Part shown: piece after piece, positions 27,185 through 39,700 of the stretch
How the letters are laid out: every line of letters starts with the position of its first letter
Numbering within the stretch: the stretch's first letter is position 1
From: Virgibacillus siamensis
GTDB lineage: Bacteria > Bacillota > Bacilli > Bacillales > Amphibacillaceae
NCBI RefSeq assembly: GCF_900162695.1
Contig: NZ_FUIH01000004.1
Span: forward strand, 1 to 64,000
Length of the DNA stretch: 64,000 bases
Reading direction: 5' to 3'
Program-made: the position numbers and the translations under genes
Notes under the pieces: generated by a model
Databases searched by the model: none
Seen by the model: the letters and a program-made list of their open reading frames with translations, nothing else
What the model was told of the DNA's origin: nothing

Positions 27185-27826
27185 TTATTTGTTGGTTTTA
27201 GTTGGAAGGACTTCCCCACGATAGATCCATACTTTGACACCAAGCTTACCATAAGTTGTGTCAGCTTCTGCAGTGCCATAATCAATGTCGGCACGCAATG
27301 TATGAAGTGGTACTGTTCCTTCACTGTAATGTTCCGCACGGGCGATATCGGCACCGCCAAGACGTCCGGATACTTGTGTTTTAATTCCTTTTGCTCCAGC
27401 ACGCATTGCACGTTGAATAGTTTGCTTTTGAGCACGACGGAATGAGATACGGTTTTCCAGTTGACGAGCAATGTTGTCAGCAACAAGTGCAGCATTCAAA
27501 TCAACTTTCTTGATTTCAACGATATTGATATGAACCCGCTTGCCTGTCAGGCTGTTTAATGATTTACGTAGAGCTTCTACTTCTGAACCGCCTTTACCGA
27601 TAACCATTCCTGGTTTACCAGTGTGAATAGTAATATTTACACGGTTTGCTGCACGTTCAATTTCGATAGAAGAAACAGCAGCAATGCGCAAGCGATTTTC
27701 AAGATATTCTCTGATCTTAATATCTTCATGTAGTAAGTCTGCATAGTCTTTGCCTGCATACCATTTTGATTCCCAGTCTTTAATGATACCGACACGAAGA
27801 CCTTTAGGATTTACTTTTTGACCCAC
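27185..27826 (-). CDS. rpsC: 30S ribosomal protein S3
   Basis: A 213-residue S3 with the KH domain ([18 protein letters not shown]) and the C-terminal [13 protein letters not shown]. It lines the mRNA entry channel. It begins three bases after rplV. A few residues shorter than the 218 of B. subtilis at the C-terminus, which is variable. Confidence 0.99.
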   Translation of the reverse strand: MGQKVNPKGLRVGIIKDWESKWYAGKDYADLLHEDIKIREYLENRLRIAAVSSIEIERAANRVNITIHTGKPGMVIGKGGSEVEALRKSLNSLTGKRVHINIVEIKKVDLNAALVADNIARQLENRISFRRAQKQTIQRAMRAGAKGIKTQVSGRLGGADIARAEHYSEGTVPLHTLRADIDYGTAEADTTYGKLGVKVWIYRGEVLPTKTNK

Positions 27827-27829
27827 TGA

Positions 27830-28171
27830 CTATCCCTCCTTCTTTTCAGTTACAACCACGGTAATGTGGCTTGTGCGTTTATTGATTTTACTTGCACGTC
27901 CTTGTGCGCGTGGACGGAAACGTTTCAATGTTGCACCTTCATTAACGAATGCTTCGGAAATTACCAGATTATCTGGCTCCATCTCATAGTTGTGTTCTGC
28001 ATTAGCAATTGCAGAGTTTAGAACTTTTTCTACAACTGGAGAAGCACCACGTTGTGTGTGACGCAGAATTGCGACTGCTTCACCAACTTCTTTTCCTCGA
28101 ATCAAATCTACGACTAAACGAACTTTACGAGGAGCAATACGAACTGATTTAGCAACGGCTTTTGCTTGCAT
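27830..28171 (-). CDS. rplV: 50S ribosomal protein L22
   Basis: A 113-residue L22: [18 protein letters not shown], the beta-hairpin loop [20 protein letters not shown] that reaches into the exit tunnel, and HITVVVTEK at the end. The loop shows no insertion or deletion of the macrolide-resistance kind. Confidence 0.99.
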   Translation of the reverse strand: MQAKAVAKSVRIAPRKVRLVVDLIRGKEVGEAVAILRHTQRGASPVVEKVLNSAIANAEHNYEMEPDNLVISEAFVNEGATLKRFRPRAQGRASKINKRTSHITVVVTEKKEG

Positions 28172-28189
28172 GTGGAGTGCCTCCTCTCA

Positions 28190-28468
28190 TTAGCGTTTTG
28201 TTTTCTTATCATCGCCAGAATGCCCTTTAAACGTACGGCTTGGCGCAAATTCTCCCAATTTATGACCGACCATATCTTCTGTTACATAGACAGGCACATG
28301 TTTGCGTCCATCATATACAGCAATTGTATGACCGACAAATGTAGGGAAAATTGTTGAACGACGAGACCAAGTTTTAATAACTTGTTTTTTGTCAGTTTCA
28401 TTCAGATTATCAATCTTTTTCATTAGATGGTCATCTGCAAAAGGTCCTTTTTTCAAGCTGCGACCCAT
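28190..28468 (-). CDS. rpsS: 30S ribosomal protein S19
   Basis: A 92-residue S19: [39 protein letters not shown] and [13 protein letters not shown]. It binds the head of the small subunit with S13. It follows rplB by 54 bases. Confidence 0.99.
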   Translation of the reverse strand: MGRSLKKGPFADDHLMKKIDNLNETDKKQVIKTWSRRSTIFPTFVGHTIAVYDGRKHVPVYVTEDMVGHKLGEFAPSRTFKGHSGDDKKTKR

Positions 28469-28522
28469 GGATAAACCTCCTTTCGTAATCGAACGGCGAA
28501 CGATTTGCGCCGTTCTGTCCGT

Positions 28523-29353
28523 TTATTTTTTGCGCTTACGAACGATAAATTTATCTGTAGGTTTGTTGCGCTGACGAGTCTTGTAACCAAGTGTTGGTTT
28601 ACCCCAAGGTGACATAGGCGACTTACGTCCGATAGGCGCACGTCCTTCACCACCACCATGCGGGTGATCGTTAGGGTTCATAACAGATCCGCGAACAGTC
28701 GGGCGCTTGCCTAACCAGCGTGTACGGCCTGCTTTACCAACACGAACAAGTTCATGCTCGATATTTCCAACCTGACCAACAGTTGCACGGCATGTTGACA
28801 GAATCAACCGCACTTCACCTGAAGACAAACGAACAAGTGTGTATTTACCTTCACGGCCAAGAACCTGTGCTTCAGCACCTGCAGAACGTGCGATCTGACC
28901 ACCGCGGCCCGGTTTCAATTCAATATTGTGAATAACCGTACCTACAGGGATATTTTTAAGCGGAAGAGCATTTCCAAGTTTGATGTCGGCATTTTCTCCG
29001 GCTTCAATTTTATTGCCTACCTTAATCCCTTTTGGTGCAAGAATATAACGCTTTTCACCATCTGCATAGTGAATTAATGCAATGTTTGCTGAACGGTTCG
29101 GATCGTACTCGATAGTAGCAACGCTTCCTGGTATACCATCTTTATCGCGCTTAAAGTCAATAATACGATATTGACGCTTGTGACCGCCGCCTTGATGACG
29201 AACAGTTAATTTACCTTGGTTATTACGACCACCGCGTTTGTACAATGGACTTAACAGGGATTTTTCAGGTGAATCTGTTGTAATCTCTGCGAAGTCTGAT
29301 ATTGACATATTGCGTCTTCCATTAGAGGTCGGTTTGAATTTTTTAATCGCCAT
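28523..29353 (-). CDS. rplB: 50S ribosomal protein L2
   Basis: A 276-residue L2 with [20 protein letters not shown] near the start and the signature [19 protein letters not shown], including the conserved histidine near the peptidyl-transferase centre. Standard length. Confidence 0.99.
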   Translation of the reverse strand: MAIKKFKPTSNGRRNMSISDFAEITTDSPEKSLLSPLYKRGGRNNQGKLTVRHQGGGHKRQYRIIDFKRDKDGIPGSVATIEYDPNRSANIALIHYADGEKRYILAPKGIKVGNKIEAGENADIKLGNALPLKNIPVGTVIHNIELKPGRGGQIARSAGAEAQVLGREGKYTLVRLSSGEVRLILSTCRATVGQVGNIEHELVRVGKAGRTRWLGKRPTVRGSVMNPNDHPHGGGEGRAPIGRKSPMSPWGKPTLGYKTRQRNKPTDKFIVRKRKK

Positions 29354-29381
29354 CTTTTTCCCTCCTTCACTCTTTTATAAC

Positions 29382-29669
29382 TTACGCTTCAAAGAAGTCC
29401 AGTTCTTTACTGTCTTCTGTCAGTTGTACGATAGCTTTTTTACGATCTGAGCGGTAACCGCCATAGCGGCCCATCCGCTTAAATTTACCTTTAATATTCA
29501 TCGTGTTGACACGTACCACTTTAACACCAAAAACCAGTTCAACTGCATCTTTGATTTCTGTTTTGTTTGCTTTCGGGTTTACCTCAAACGTATATTTCTT
29601 TTCCGCCATTAAATCAGCAGTATTCTCTGTAATGACAGGGCGCTTAATAATATCACGTGGTTCTTTCAT
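29382..29669 (-). CDS. rplW: 50S ribosomal protein L23
   Basis: A 95-residue L23: [20 protein letters not shown] and [20 protein letters not shown]. It docks trigger factor and SRP at the tunnel exit. The ATG overlaps the rplD stop by one base (TAATG). Confidence 0.99.
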   Translation of the reverse strand: MKEPRDIIKRPVITENTADLMAEKKYTFEVNPKANKTEIKDAVELVFGVKVVRVNTMNIKGKFKRMGRYGGYRSDRKKAIVQLTEDSKELDFFEA

Positions 29670-30292
29670 TATGCAAGCACCTCCCCTGCTTTTTCAGCTG
29701 CCTCTTTCGTGATGATCAGCTTGTCATGCATTAGCAAGTCCAGTACATTCAGTTCATCTACAGTAAGAACATTTACATGCTGCAGATTGTTTGCTGAACG
29801 AATAACTGTTTCATCCTTATCAGCTGTAACAACCAATGCTTTGGAATCTACATTAAGTGCTTCCAGCATTTTTACAACTTCTTTTGTTTTTGGGGCATCA
29901 ATCGCAATGCTCTCCAGCACTAATGCATCTTCTTCTTTTACTTTGGAAGACAATGCAGATTTAAGTGCAAGCCGACGTACTTTCTTCGGCAATTTGTAGC
30001 TGTAGCTGCGTGGAGTTGGACCGAACACAGTTCCACCGCCTACCCATTGTGGGGAACGGGTTGAACCTTGTCTCGCACGGCCAGTTCCTTTTTGACGCCA
30101 TGGTTTACGTCCTCCGCCTCTTACTTCTGAGCGGTTTTTCACGGCATGTGTACCCTGACGAGTTGATGCGCGCTGCATCAGTACCGCTTCATTCAAAACA
30201 TGCGTATGCGGCTCAATGCCAAAAACAGAATCATTTAGTTCCACATCGCCTGCTTGAGATCCATCTTGTTTAAATAGTGCTACTTTAGGCAT
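29669..30292 (-). CDS. rplD: 50S ribosomal protein L4
   Basis: A 207-residue L4. The tunnel loop is seen in [20 protein letters not shown], and the [20 protein letters not shown] segment follows. L4 autoregulates the S10 operon in E. coli; no such leader can be claimed here. One-base overlap with rplW. Confidence 0.99.
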   Translation of the reverse strand: MPKVALFKQDGSQAGDVELNDSVFGIEPHTHVLNEAVLMQRASTRQGTHAVKNRSEVRGGGRKPWRQKGTGRARQGSTRSPQWVGGGTVFGPTPRSYSYKLPKKVRRLALKSALSSKVKEEDALVLESIAIDAPKTKEVVKMLEALNVDSKALVVTADKDETVIRSANNLQHVNVLTVDELNVLDLLMHDKLIITKEAAEKAGEVLA

Positions 30293-30318
30293 GACATATC
30301 CTCCCTTCGTATCTATGA

Positions 30319-30951
30319 TTAGTTAGCCTTTAATGCACTCGTGATTTTCACAAATGATTTTTTTGCACCAGGAATATTACCTTTGATCAAAAGAAGATTG
30401 CGCTCAGCATCTACTTTTACCACTTCAAGGTTTTGAATGGTGATTTGCTTTCCGCCCATTTGACCTGGTAATTTCTTGCCTTTGAAAACACGCGCCGGGT
30501 CTGCTGCCATAGCCATTGCACCTGCACTTCTATGAAAGTGTGAACCATGGGAAGACGGACCGCGTTGTTGGTTATGACGCTTGATCGCACCCTGGAAACC
30601 TTTCCCCTTTGAAGTACCGGTGGCATCCACCATATCGCCAACCTCAAAAACTTCTACGCTTAACTCTTGACCTACTTCATATTCATCAAGATTTGCGTGA
30701 CGGATTTCACGAACGTAGCGCTTAGGGGCTGTGTTTGCTTTATCAGCATGACCTTTTTCCGCTTTGTTTGTACGTGATTCCTTTTCATCTGCAAAACCGA
30801 TTTGTAGCGCTTCGTAGCCATCGTTTTCCAATGTCTTTTTCTGCAATACTACGTTTGGCTCAGCCTGAACAACTGTTACAGGTACTAATTCTCCCTCTTC
30901 AGAGAAAAGCTGAGTCATGCCGATTTTACGACCTAAGATTCCTTTCGTCAT
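30319..30951 (-). CDS. rplC: 50S ribosomal protein L3
   Basis: A 210-residue L3: [16 protein letters not shown], the [19 protein letters not shown] loop and [16 protein letters not shown]. It is an initiator of large-subunit assembly and its loop reaches the peptidyl-transferase centre. It follows rpsJ by 30 bases. Confidence 0.99.
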   Translation of the reverse strand: MTKGILGRKIGMTQLFSEEGELVPVTVVQAEPNVVLQKKTLENDGYEALQIGFADEKESRTNKAEKGHADKANTAPKRYVREIRHANLDEYEVGQELSVEVFEVGDMVDATGTSKGKGFQGAIKRHNQQRGPSSHGSHFHRSAGAMAMAADPARVFKGKKLPGQMGGKQITIQNLEVVKVDAERNLLLIKGNIPGAKKSFVKITSALKAN

Positions 30952-30981
30952 CCGTTACACCTCCTATAATAATTCAATGAT

Positions 30982-31314
<333 letters not shown>

Positions 31315-31420
31315 TTATAATAGACATTCTCCGTGAAAATTTTCTCAACCACCCGCCATGGCAAAGGGGCCGGGTGTGTCGACAACCTTTCACTTCATCG
31401 CCTTTCTGACCAACATTCAT

Positions 31421-31449
31421 ATTATATAGATATAATGCGGTCAATGCAA
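31421..31449 (-). promoter_or_regulatory. Promoter of the S10 super-operon
   Basis: Minus-strand TTGCAT (31444-31449), 17-bp spacer, TATAAT (31421-31426). The transcript would have a leader of about 125 bases rich in G around 31330-31375. The rest of the 566-bp gap up to tuf holds a repeat fragment and the tuf terminator, and no gene. Confidence 0.65.
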
Positions 31450-31625
31450 CCATTTCAACTAAAATATTATTAGATTGCACATCTATGTATTATACAAACT
31501 TATTGCACGGAATGCAAGGGATAGCGGCAAATTTTTTGTGGAAAATTAGCATAACCATTTATATTGAATAATTATGGAAAAATTGCAGCTGAATTAAACT
31601 TTGACAACCACGTGCGAAAATGAGT

Positions 31626-31662
31626 GCCTAAGCGTCGCTCCGGAAATACACTTCGCTGGTTG
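31626..31662. repeat. Probable dispersed intergenic repeat fragment
   Basis: CGTCGCTCCGGAAATACACTT resembles the CTGGAAATATACTCCGCT element at 53400 (shared GGAAATA-ACT core beside a CGCT/CTCCG stretch). It lies in the noncoding gap between tuf and rpsJ. Classification is by resemblance only. Confidence 0.4.
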
Positions 31663-31796
31663 TTGTTCTGTCGTACTATCTACAATTGTACTTAGGAAAA
31701 ATGCTGGAATCACTTTATCGCTGGAATATGAAGGACTCCAAGGGATCTCATTTTGAAAACAATTCTACACGAAAGCAGCGAAACTAAAATTATACG

Positions 31797-31834
31797 CAAA
31801 AACAGGCAGCGTCGTCACGCTGCCTGTTTTCTTT
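31797..31834 (-). terminator. Terminator after tuf
   Basis: AAAACAGGCAGCGT and its complement form a long perfect stem with a short loop, followed by a T run on the minus strand, 23 bases after the tuf stop. Confidence 0.88.
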
Positions 31835-31856
31835 AGCTAGCTAGCTTATTGCCCTA

Positions 31857-33047
31857 TTACTTTTCGATGGTTGTTACAACACCGGATCCAACAGTACGTC
31901 CGCCTTCACGGATAGAGAAACGTGTACCGTCTTCGATAGCGATTGGTGAAATCAATTCAACAGCCATTTCAATGTTATCGCCAGGCATTACCATTTCCAC
32001 GCCTTCTGGAAGCGTAATAACTCCAGTAACGTCTGTAGTACGGAAATAGAACTGTGGACGATAGTTTGCGAAGAATGGAGTATGACGTCCACCTTCTTCT
32101 TTTGACAATACGTAAACTTCAGCTTTGAAGTTTGTGTGTGGTGTGATTGAACCAGGCTTTGCCAGTACTTGACCACGGTTGATGTCTTCACGGGCAACAC
32201 CGCGAAGCAGTGCACCGATGTTGTCACCAGCCTCAGCATAATCAAGAAGCTTACGGAACATTTCTACACCAGTTACAGTTGTTTTAGAAGCTTTTTCAGC
32301 AAGACCGATTAATTCTACTTCGTCACCAACTTTAACAGATCCGCGTTCAACACGGCCAGTTGCAACTGTACCACGGCCAGTGATTGAGAACACGTCCTCA
32401 ACAGGCATCATGAATGGCTTGTCATGGTCACGTTCTGGAGTTGGAATGTACTCATCAACTGCAGCCATCAGTTCATAAATTTTTTCTTCGTAGTCTGCAT
32501 CGCCTTCAAGAGCTTTCAGTGCAGAACCTTTAATAACTGGTACATCATCACCAGGGAAGTCGTACTCAGTTAACAAATCACGAACTTCCATTTCAACAAG
32601 CTCAAGCAATTCTTCGTCATCAACCATGTCACATTTGTTAAGGAATACAACGATTGCAGGTACCCCAACGTTACGTGAAAGCAGGATGTGTTCACGAGTT
32701 TGCGGCATTGGACCGTCGGCAGCAGATACTACCAGAATAGCTCCATCCATTTGTGCTGCACCAGTGATCATGTTTTTAACATAGTCAGCGTGTCCCGGGC
32801 AGTCAACGTGAGCATAGTGACGAGTGTCGGTTTCATACTCAACGTGGGAAGTTGCAATTGTAATTCCGCGTTCTTTTTCTTCCGGAGCACCGTCGATTTG
32901 GTCATAAGCCATTGCAGTACCTTTACCGGATTGTTTGTGCAATGTAGTAGTGATTGCAGCAGTCAAAGTAGTTTTACCATGGTCAACGTGTCCAATAGTT
33001 CCAATGTTCACGTGACTTTTTGAGCGATCGAACTTTTCTTTAGCCAT
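31857..33047 (-). CDS. tuf: Elongation factor Tu
   Basis: A 396-residue GTPase with G1 [10 protein letters not shown]2 GITIATS, G3 DCPGHADY and G4 NKCDMVDD, then beta-barrel domains 2 and 3 ending GVVTTIEK. It delivers aminoacyl-tRNA to the ribosome. The usual GITINTA at the switch I end is GITIATS here, which also occurs in other Bacilli. It is the last gene of the rplGB-rpsL-rpsG-fusA-tuf unit and has its own 100-bp upstream gap with a TATAAT. Confidence 0.99.
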   Translation of the reverse strand: MAKEKFDRSKSHVNIGTIGHVDHGKTTLTAAITTTLHKQSGKGTAMAYDQIDGAPEEKERGITIATSHVEYETDTRHYAHVDCPGHADYVKNMITGAAQMDGAILVVSAADGPMPQTREHILLSRNVGVPAIVVFLNKCDMVDDEELLELVEMEVRDLLTEYDFPGDDVPVIKGSALKALEGDADYEEKIYELMAAVDEYIPTPERDHDKPFMMPVEDVFSITGRGTVATGRVERGSVKVGDEVELIGLAEKASKTTVTGVEMFRKLLDYAEAGDNIGALLRGVAREDINRGQVLAKPGSITPHTNFKAEVYVLSKEEGGRHTPFFANYRPQFYFRTTDVTGVITLPEGVEMVMPGDNIEMAVELISPIAIEDGTRFSIREGGRTVGSGVVTTIEK

Positions 33048-33147
33048 TTATAGTTTCCTCCTTTAAATAAATACAAATATATTATAGGTTATAACCTGAA
33101 TGTCTGCCTTCAATAAAAGTTATACTTCAGAACGAAGAAAAAATCAA

Positions 33148-35226
33148 TTATTCTCCAGCATTTTTCTTAATAATTTCTTCAGAAATACTCTTCGGCACTT
33201 CTTCATAGTGGTCAAAATGCATTGTGTACTGTCCACGACCCTGGGTGTTTGAACGTAATACTGTCGCATAGCCAAACATTTCCGAAAGTGGAACAAATGC
33301 TTTAATAACCTGTGCAGGGCCACGTGCTTCCATACCTTCCACACGGCCTCTTCGTGATGTTACATCACCCATGATATCTCCCATATATTCTTCCGGGATG
33401 ACAATTTCAACTTTTTCAACCGGCTCAAGCAGAACTGGCTTACATTTTTCTTTTGCAGCCTTCAAGGCCATGGAACCGGCAATTTTAAATGCCATTTCGT
33501 TAGAGTCTACATCATGGTAGCTTCCATCATAAACTGTTGCTTTGAAATCAATCAGCGGATACCCGGCTAATACGCCGCTTTCTGCTGATTCTTTGATACC
33601 AGCTTCAACAGATGGGATGTACTCACGCGGAATAACACCACCAGTAATTTTGTTTACAAATTCAAATCCTGCGCCTTCTTCATTTGGCTCAAATTTAACC
33701 CAGGCATGACCGTATTGTCCACGTCCACCAGATTGTTTAATAAATTTACCTTCCACATCAGCAGAGGCGCGGAATGTCTCACGGTATGCAACTTGCGGAG
33801 CACCAACGTTTGCTTCAACTTTAAATTCAGCTTTCAAACGATTGACAATAACGTCAAGGTGCAGCTCACCCATACCGGAAATAATCGTTTGACCAGTTTC
33901 CACATTTGTTTCGGTTTTAAATGTTGGGTCTTCCTCAGCAAGTTTACCTAAAGCAATAGCCATTTTATCCTGGTCAGCTTTCGTTTTGGGTTCAATTGCA
34001 ACAGAGATAACCGGATCAGGGAATTCCATGGACTCCAGAATAACGGTATCTTTCTCGTCACAAAGTGTGTCCCCGGTTGAAGTATCCTTCAAACCTACAG
34101 CAGCTGCAATTTCACCGGAATAAACCGTTTTGATTTCTTCACGGGAGTTAGCATGCATCTGCAGAATACGACCAACACGTTCACGTTTATCTTTTCCAGA
34201 GTTTTTAACATAGGAACCAGAATCTAAAGTTCCGGAGTAAACGCGGAAGAAAGTTAGCTTCCCAACATATGGGTCGGTCATAACTTTAAATGCAAGTGCT
34301 GAAAATGGCGCCTTATCGTCTGATGGACGAGTTGTTTCTTCCTCTGTACCTGGAACGATACCTTCAATTGGAGGTACGTCTGTAGGTGCAGGCAGGTAAT
34401 CAATTACGCCATCAAGCATGAGCTGTACGCCTTTGTTTTTAAATGCAGAGCCGACAAATACAGGGTAAAACTCAACATTCAATGTCGCTGTCCGAATCGC
34501 TTTTTTCAGTTCATCTTCAGAGATTTCTTCTCCCTCAAGATACTTCATCATCAAGTCTTCGTCCAGCTCGGCTACTGCTTCAACCAGGCCAGCTCGTAAC
34601 TCTTCAGCCTTGTCTTTATATTCAGCAGGGATTTCACGGGCCTCTGCGCGTGTTCCCAAATCATCTTCATAATAATAGGCTTCCATTGTAATCAGGTCAA
34701 TGATACCTTCGAAATTATCCTCAGCACCAATTGGTAGCTGCACAGCATGCGCATTAGCACCCAAACGTTCTTTCAAAGTGTTTGTTGAATAAAGGAAGTC
34801 TGCACCGACTTTATCCATTTTGTTAATGAAGACAACTCTCGGTACACCGTATGTTGTTGCCTGACGCCATACGGTTTCGGTTTGTGGTTCAACACCCGAT
34901 TGGGCATCAAGCACTGTTACCGCACCATCAAGCACACGCAAAGAACGTTCAACCTCAACAGTAAAGTCCACGTGCCCCGGTGTATCGATGATGTTTATGC
35001 GATGGCCTTTCCATTGAGCAGTGGTTGCTGCGGATGTAATGGTGATACCGCGTTCCTGCTCCTGCTCCATCCAGTCCATCTGTGATGCACCTTCATGAGT
35101 TTCACCAATTTTATGAATACGTCCTGTGTAGAAAAGAATACGCTCAGTAGTAGTGGTTTTACCTGCATCAATATGCGCCATAATACCAATATTACGCGTC
35201 TTTTCCAAGGAGAACTCTCTAGCCAT
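33148..35226 (-). CDS. fusA: Elongation factor G
   Basis: A 692-residue translocase with G1 [10 protein letters not shown]2 [11 protein letters not shown]3 DTPGHVDF and G4 NKMDKVGAD, followed by domains II-V including [11 protein letters not shown] and [12 protein letters not shown]. It drives tRNA-mRNA translocation and, with RRF, ribosome recycling. It lies 39 bases after rpsG. Confidence 0.99.
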   Translation of the reverse strand: MAREFSLEKTRNIGIMAHIDAGKTTTTERILFYTGRIHKIGETHEGASQMDWMEQEQERGITITSAATTAQWKGHRINIIDTPGHVDFTVEVERSLRVLDGAVTVLDAQSGVEPQTETVWRQATTYGVPRVVFINKMDKVGADFLYSTNTLKERLGANAHAVQLPIGAEDNFEGIIDLITMEAYYYEDDLGTRAEAREIPAEYKDKAEELRAGLVEAVAELDEDLMMKYLEGEEISEDELKKAIRTATLNVEFYPVFVGSAFKNKGVQLMLDGVIDYLPAPTDVPPIEGIVPGTEEETTRPSDDKAPFSALAFKVMTDPYVGKLTFFRVYSGTLDSGSYVKNSGKDKRERVGRILQMHANSREEIKTVYSGEIAAAVGLKDTSTGDTLCDEKDTVILESMEFPDPVISVAIEPKTKADQDKMAIALGKLAEEDPTFKTETNVETGQTIISGMGELHLDVIVNRLKAEFKVEANVGAPQVAYRETFRASADVEGKFIKQSGGRGQYGHAWVKFEPNEEGAGFEFVNKITGGVIPREYIPSVEAGIKESAESGVLAGYPLIDFKATVYDGSYHDVDSNEMAFKIAGSMALKAAKEKCKPVLLEPVEKVEIVIPEEYMGDIMGDVTSRRGRVEGMEARGPAQVIKAFVPLSEMFGYATVLRSNTQGRGQYTMHFDHYEEVPKSISEEIIKKNAGE

Positions 35227-35265
35227 GTATTCTTCTCCTTCCTGTTAAATGCTTTATTTGGTTTT

Positions 35266-35736
35266 TTACCAGCGATAGTGAGCAAATGCTTTGTTTGCTT
35301 CTGCCATCTTGTGTAATTCTTCGCGTTTTTTAACAGATGCACCTGTATTATTGGAAGCATCCAGAATTTCGTTTGCAAGACGCTCTTCCATTGTTTTCTC
35401 TCCGCGCAGACGCGAATAGTTAACAATGTAACGCAAGCCTAATGCCTGGCGACGTTCCGGGCGCACTTCCATTGGCACCTGATAGTTCGAACCACCGACA
35501 CGGCGTGCCCGCACCTCAAGTACTGGCATAACATTTTTCATTGCCTGTTCAAAAACTTCCATTGCATTTTGGCCGCTGCGTTCAGCAACAAGTTCAAATG
35601 CGTTATAAAGAATCTTTTGTGCCTTTCCCCTTTTACCATCAACCATAATCTGGTTAATCAGGCGAGTTACTAATTTAGATTTATAAAGCGGATCCGGCAA
35701 GACATCGCGTTTAGGTACTGGTCCTTTACGTGGCAT
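35266..35736 (-). CDS. rpsG: 30S ribosomal protein S7
   Basis: A 156-residue S7: [38 protein letters not shown] and [13 protein letters not shown] at the end. It organises the head of the small subunit. 38 bases separate it from rpsL. Confidence 0.99.
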   Translation of the reverse strand: MPRKGPVPKRDVLPDPLYKSKLVTRLINQIMVDGKRGKAQKILYNAFELVAERSGQNAMEVFEQAMKNVMPVLEVRARRVGGSNYQVPMEVRPERRQALGLRYIVNYSRLRGEKTMEERLANEILDASNNTGASVKKREELHKMAEANKAFAHYRW

Positions 35737-35774
35737 ATGTCCCCCTCCTTTCTTTGTTGTTTATCATCCGTTCA

Positions 35775-36188
35775 TTATTTTTTTGGTTTTTTAGTACCGT
35801 ATTTAGAACGGCCTTGCATGCGCCCTTCCACTCCGGCAGTATCAAGTGCTCCGCGCACGATATGATAACGTACCCCTGGAAGGTCTTTCACACGTCCACC
35901 ACGAAGCAATACTACACTGTGTTCCTGCAGGTTGTGACCAATTCCAGGAATGTATGCAGTTACTTCCATATTATTGGACAAACGCACACGTGCATATTTA
36001 CGCAATGCAGAGTTTGGCTTCTTAGGTGTCAGCGTACCAACACGAGTACATACACCACGCTTTTGAGGTGAATTCTGGTTGGTGAACTTTTTCTTGAAGC
36101 TATTATATCCTCTGTTTAATGCTGGAGAGTCATATTTTTTCGGTTTGTTTACGCGACCTTTTCGTACCAGTTGATTAATAGTAGGCAT
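35775..36188 (-). CDS. rpsL: 30S ribosomal protein S12
   Basis: A 137-residue S12: [35 protein letters not shown] and the [23 protein letters not shown] segment (quoted in part). The lysines where streptomycin-resistance changes occur (TPKKPNS and GRVKDLPG) are of sensitive form. First ribosomal gene after rplGB in the str unit. Confidence 0.98.
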   Translation of the reverse strand: MPTINQLVRKGRVNKPKKYDSPALNRGYNSFKKKFTNQNSPQKRGVCTRVGTLTPKKPNSALRKYARVRLSNNMEVTAYIPGIGHNLQEHSVVLLRGGRVKDLPGVRYHIVRGALDTAGVEGRMQGRSKYGTKKPKK

Positions 36189-36325
36189 TTCATTTTCCTC
36201 CCTTCTTCTTTCAGTTTTAAGTTAAATCAGCGTCCACCAGCTGGTGATTTGTAATCCCACATATCCAGGTGGTTCATCTTTTGGCAAAAAACAAAGCTTT
36301 CGCGACAAAATTTACGCCAAAACCA

Positions 36326-36577
36326 TTATTGCTTTACAGCAGCCGCCGATGCACCAACATCGATCCCGCATGCTTTACCCAACTTTTCCATTGAGTCCAC
36401 ACGCTGGCAGGAAACATTCATTTCTTCTGCCAAAACTTCTATCTTCTCTGTGATATGCTGATCAGCATCATCAGCAATAAACACTTCGCTTACTTGACCA
36501 TTTTTCATAGCTTTAAGCGTTTGTTTTATTCCGATCACTAACTTGGATTTATCCTGAGCTACTTTTTCATAAGACAT
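36326..36577 (-). CDS. rplGB: L7Ae-family ribosome-associated protein (YbxF/RplGB)
   Basis: The ATG at 36577 (GGAGG eight bases upstream) gives 83 residues; the longer frame runs through the promoter region. The L7Ae/L30e/Gadd45 fold is seen in SKLVIGIKQTLKAMKNGQ, VFIADDADQHI and LGKACGIDVGASAAAV. B. subtilis YbxF, encoded at the same place, binds kink-turn RNA and ribosomes. It starts the rplGB-rpsL-rpsG-fusA-tuf unit. Confidence 0.93.
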   Translation of the reverse strand: MSYEKVAQDKSKLVIGIKQTLKAMKNGQVSEVFIADDADQHITEKIEVLAEEMNVSCQRVDSMEKLGKACGIDVGASAAAVKQ

Positions 36578-36604
36578 CTGCATATCCTCCAAAGCAACAA
36601 GTAG

Positions 36605-36684
36605 AATCGGAAGCACCTTGCTTATATTATCATTCTCATTTTTTAATGTCAATACAAAATATAATGTTTTTGGTGCTTCCGATT
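36605..36684. other. Perfect 13-bp inverted repeat framing the str-operon promoter
   Basis: AATCGGAAGCACC (36605-36617) and GGTGCTTCCGATT (36672-36684) are exact inverted copies separated by 54 bp. Between them lies a near-consensus promoter. The left-hand arm coincides with the predicted transcription start, so transcripts from this promoter begin with one arm only, while read-through transcripts from rpoC contain both and could fold. Confidence 0.85.
36624..36652 (-). promoter_or_regulatory. Promoter of rplGB-rpsL-rpsG-fusA-tuf
   Basis: Minus-strand TTGACA (36647-36652), 17-bp spacer, TAATAT (36624-36629). The spacer and -10 read TGAGAATGATAAT, which resembles half of a Fur-type box, though a chance match in A/T-rich DNA is likely. 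Confidence 0.75.
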
Positions 36685-36710
36685 TTATTTTACTTGTTAT
36701 ATGAAAATGG

Positions 36711-39700
36711 TTATTGCACCGGTTCTGTTTCTTCGGTTGCCTCCGCATTTTCTTCCAATTCATCAGTGGATGGCCTGATTTTGCGGTAACGGTTGATTCC
36801 CGTACCAGCAGGAACAAGCTTCCCGATGATAACATTCTCTTTCAGTCCAAGCAGTTCATCCCGCTTTCCTTTGATAGCTGCATCTGTCAGGACACGAGTT
36901 GTTTCCTGGAATGATGCGGCTGAAAGGAATGAGTCGGTTTCGAGAGATGCTTTTGTAATACCCAGAAGCACTGGCTTCCCTGTTGCCGGTTCCTTGCCAT
37001 CCTGCAGTACAGGAGTGTTTGCTTCTTTGAACTGGTGTATTTCAAGCAATGAACCTGGCAGAACGTCCGTATCGCCTGATTCAATGACACGGATCTTACG
37101 AAGCATCTGGCGAACCATAACTTCGACGTGTTTGTCACCAATTTCAACACCCTGCATCCGGTATACACGCTGAACTTCGCGAAGCAGATAATCCTGAACG
37201 CCTTCAACTCCTTGAACACGAAGCAGTTCTTTCGGATCAACAGAACCCTCGGTGAGTTCTTCCCCTGCAATCACTTTATCGCCTGTAGTTACTTTCATAC
37301 GGGCATTGTATGGAACCGCATAGGAACGTTGTTCAACATCACCCTGAACGACAATTTCCTGCTTATCTTTTACTTCTTTAATTTCATGGATGGTACCATG
37401 GATTTCACTGATAACAGCCTGCCCTTTAGGATTACGTGCTTCAAACAATTCCTGGATACGCGGAAGACCCTGTGTAATATCGTCTCCTGCGACACCGCCT
37501 GTATGGAATGTACGCATTGTCAGCTGTGTACCTGGTTCACCAATGGACTGTGCGGCAATAATACCAACTGCCTCACCCACTTCAACTTTATCGCCTGTTG
37601 CAAGGTTTCGACCGTAACACTTCTGGCACACACCATGTTTTGTATTACATGTGAATGCAGTACGGATTGTTACTTGTTCCACACCAGCTTCAACGATTTG
37701 TTTCGCCTGATCTTCGGAAATAACTGTATCATTTTCAACGAGCACTTCGTTCGTTTCCGGATGTTTAACATCCTCAAATGCGGTACGGCCAATCAGCCTG
37801 TCAATTAATGGCTCAATTAGTTCTGTTCCATCCATCAACGATGAAACAGTAAGACCGCGATCAGTTCCGCAATCATCTTCGCGGATGATGACATCTTGCG
37901 CCACATCCACAAGACGGCGTGTCAGGTAACCAGAGTCAGCCGTTTTCAGGGCTGTATCGGCAAGACCTTTACGGGCACCGTGTGTGGAAATAAAGTATTC
38001 CAATACGGTTAAACCTTCACGGAAGCTTGATTTAATCGGTAATTCAATAATCTTACCGGATGGATTTGCCATCAGACCGCGCATTCCGGCCAGTTGTGTA
38101 AAGTTGGATGCGTTACCTCGTGCTCCTGAATCACTCATCATAAAGATTGGGTTCCGCTTATCAAGTGACTCCATCAATTTTTCCTGAATGGTGTCTTTCG
38201 CTTGAGACCAAACGGCAATAACCCGGTCATAGCGTTCTTCATCGGTAATTAAACCACGGCGGAATTGCTTCAATACTTTATCAACTTTCTGCTGGGCATC
38301 ATTGAGTATGTCTTCTTTTTCTGACAATACAACGATGTCAGAAACACCTACTGTCATACCCGCCTTGGTGGAATAGCTGAACCCAAGGTCTTTCATTCGG
38401 TCAAGCATTTTGGAAGTCTCACTGATTTTGAAGCGTTTAAAGACTTCAGCAATGATATCTCCAAGAATACCCTTCTTGAATGGGTTAATAATATCACGCT
38501 TTTTGATTTCCTCTTTAACATCTGTTCCCTGCTCAATAAAGTACTTTTCAGGTGTTTCAATCTCCAGATTGCTCTTTGTCGGTTCATTGATATATGGGAA
38601 CGATTCAGGCAATATTTCGTTAAAAATCAGTTTTCCGACTGTGGTCAGAAGCAACTGACTGTTTTGTTCCTCCGTAAACGACTTCTTATGCAGGCTTGAT
38701 GCCTGAATAGCAACCCGTGTATGAAGATGCACATAACCGTTTTGATAAGACATCAGCGCTTCGTTTAAATCTTTAAAGACACTGCCCTCACCAACGGCAT
38801 CTTCACGCTCAAGTGTCAGGTAATAGTTACCCAAGACCATATCCTGTGAAGGGGTTACAACCGGTTTTCCGTCTTTCGGATTCAAAATGTTTTGTGCTGC
38901 CAGCATCAGTATACGTGCTTCTGCCTGTGCCTCTGCTGATAATGGCACGTGTACAGCCATTTGGTCCCCATCAAAGTCTGCGTTGTATGCTGTACATACC
39001 AATGGGTGCAGACGAATTGCACGACCTTCAACCAATGTCGGCTCAAATGCCTGAATCCCCAAACGGTGCAGTGTTGGTGCCCGGTTAAGCAATACCGGGT
39101 GTTCCTTGATTACCTCTTCCAAAACATCCCAAACTTCCGGGTGCACGCGCTCAATTTTCCGTTTTGCTGATTTAATATTATGGGCGAATCCTTTTTCAAC
39201 CAATTCTTTCATAATAAATGGCTTAAATAACTCAAGCGCCATTTCTTTCGGCAGTCCGCACTGATACATTTTCAAATGCGGCCCAACGACAATTACGGAA
39301 CGTCCCGAGTAGTCAACACGTTTACCCAGCAAGTTCTGACGGAATCGTCCTTGCTTACCTTTTAGCATATGTGACAGTGATTTCAATGGTCGATTGCCCG
39401 GACCTGTTACTGGACGACCGCGGCGCCCATTATCAATCAATGCATCAACTGCTTCCTGCAGCATCCGTTTTTCGTTTTGAACGATAATACTTGGCGCACC
39501 CAGGTCCAATAAACGCTTCAAACGGTTGTTCCGGTTAATAACACGACGATAAAGATCGTTCAAATCAGATGTTGCGAAACGACCGCCATCCAATTGAACC
39601 ATCGGACGAATTTCCGGTGGAATCACCGGCAGTACATCCAAAATCATCCAGGATGTTTCGTTTCCGGAATGACGGAATGCTTCCAACACTTCCAAACGTT

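Noticed and set aside
36631..36643. Fur-box-like TGAGAATGATAAT in the str-operon promoter
   Set aside because: Only about half of a Fur palindrome is present, and the -10 region of an A/T-rich promoter easily gives this match. No link of this operon to iron is known to me.
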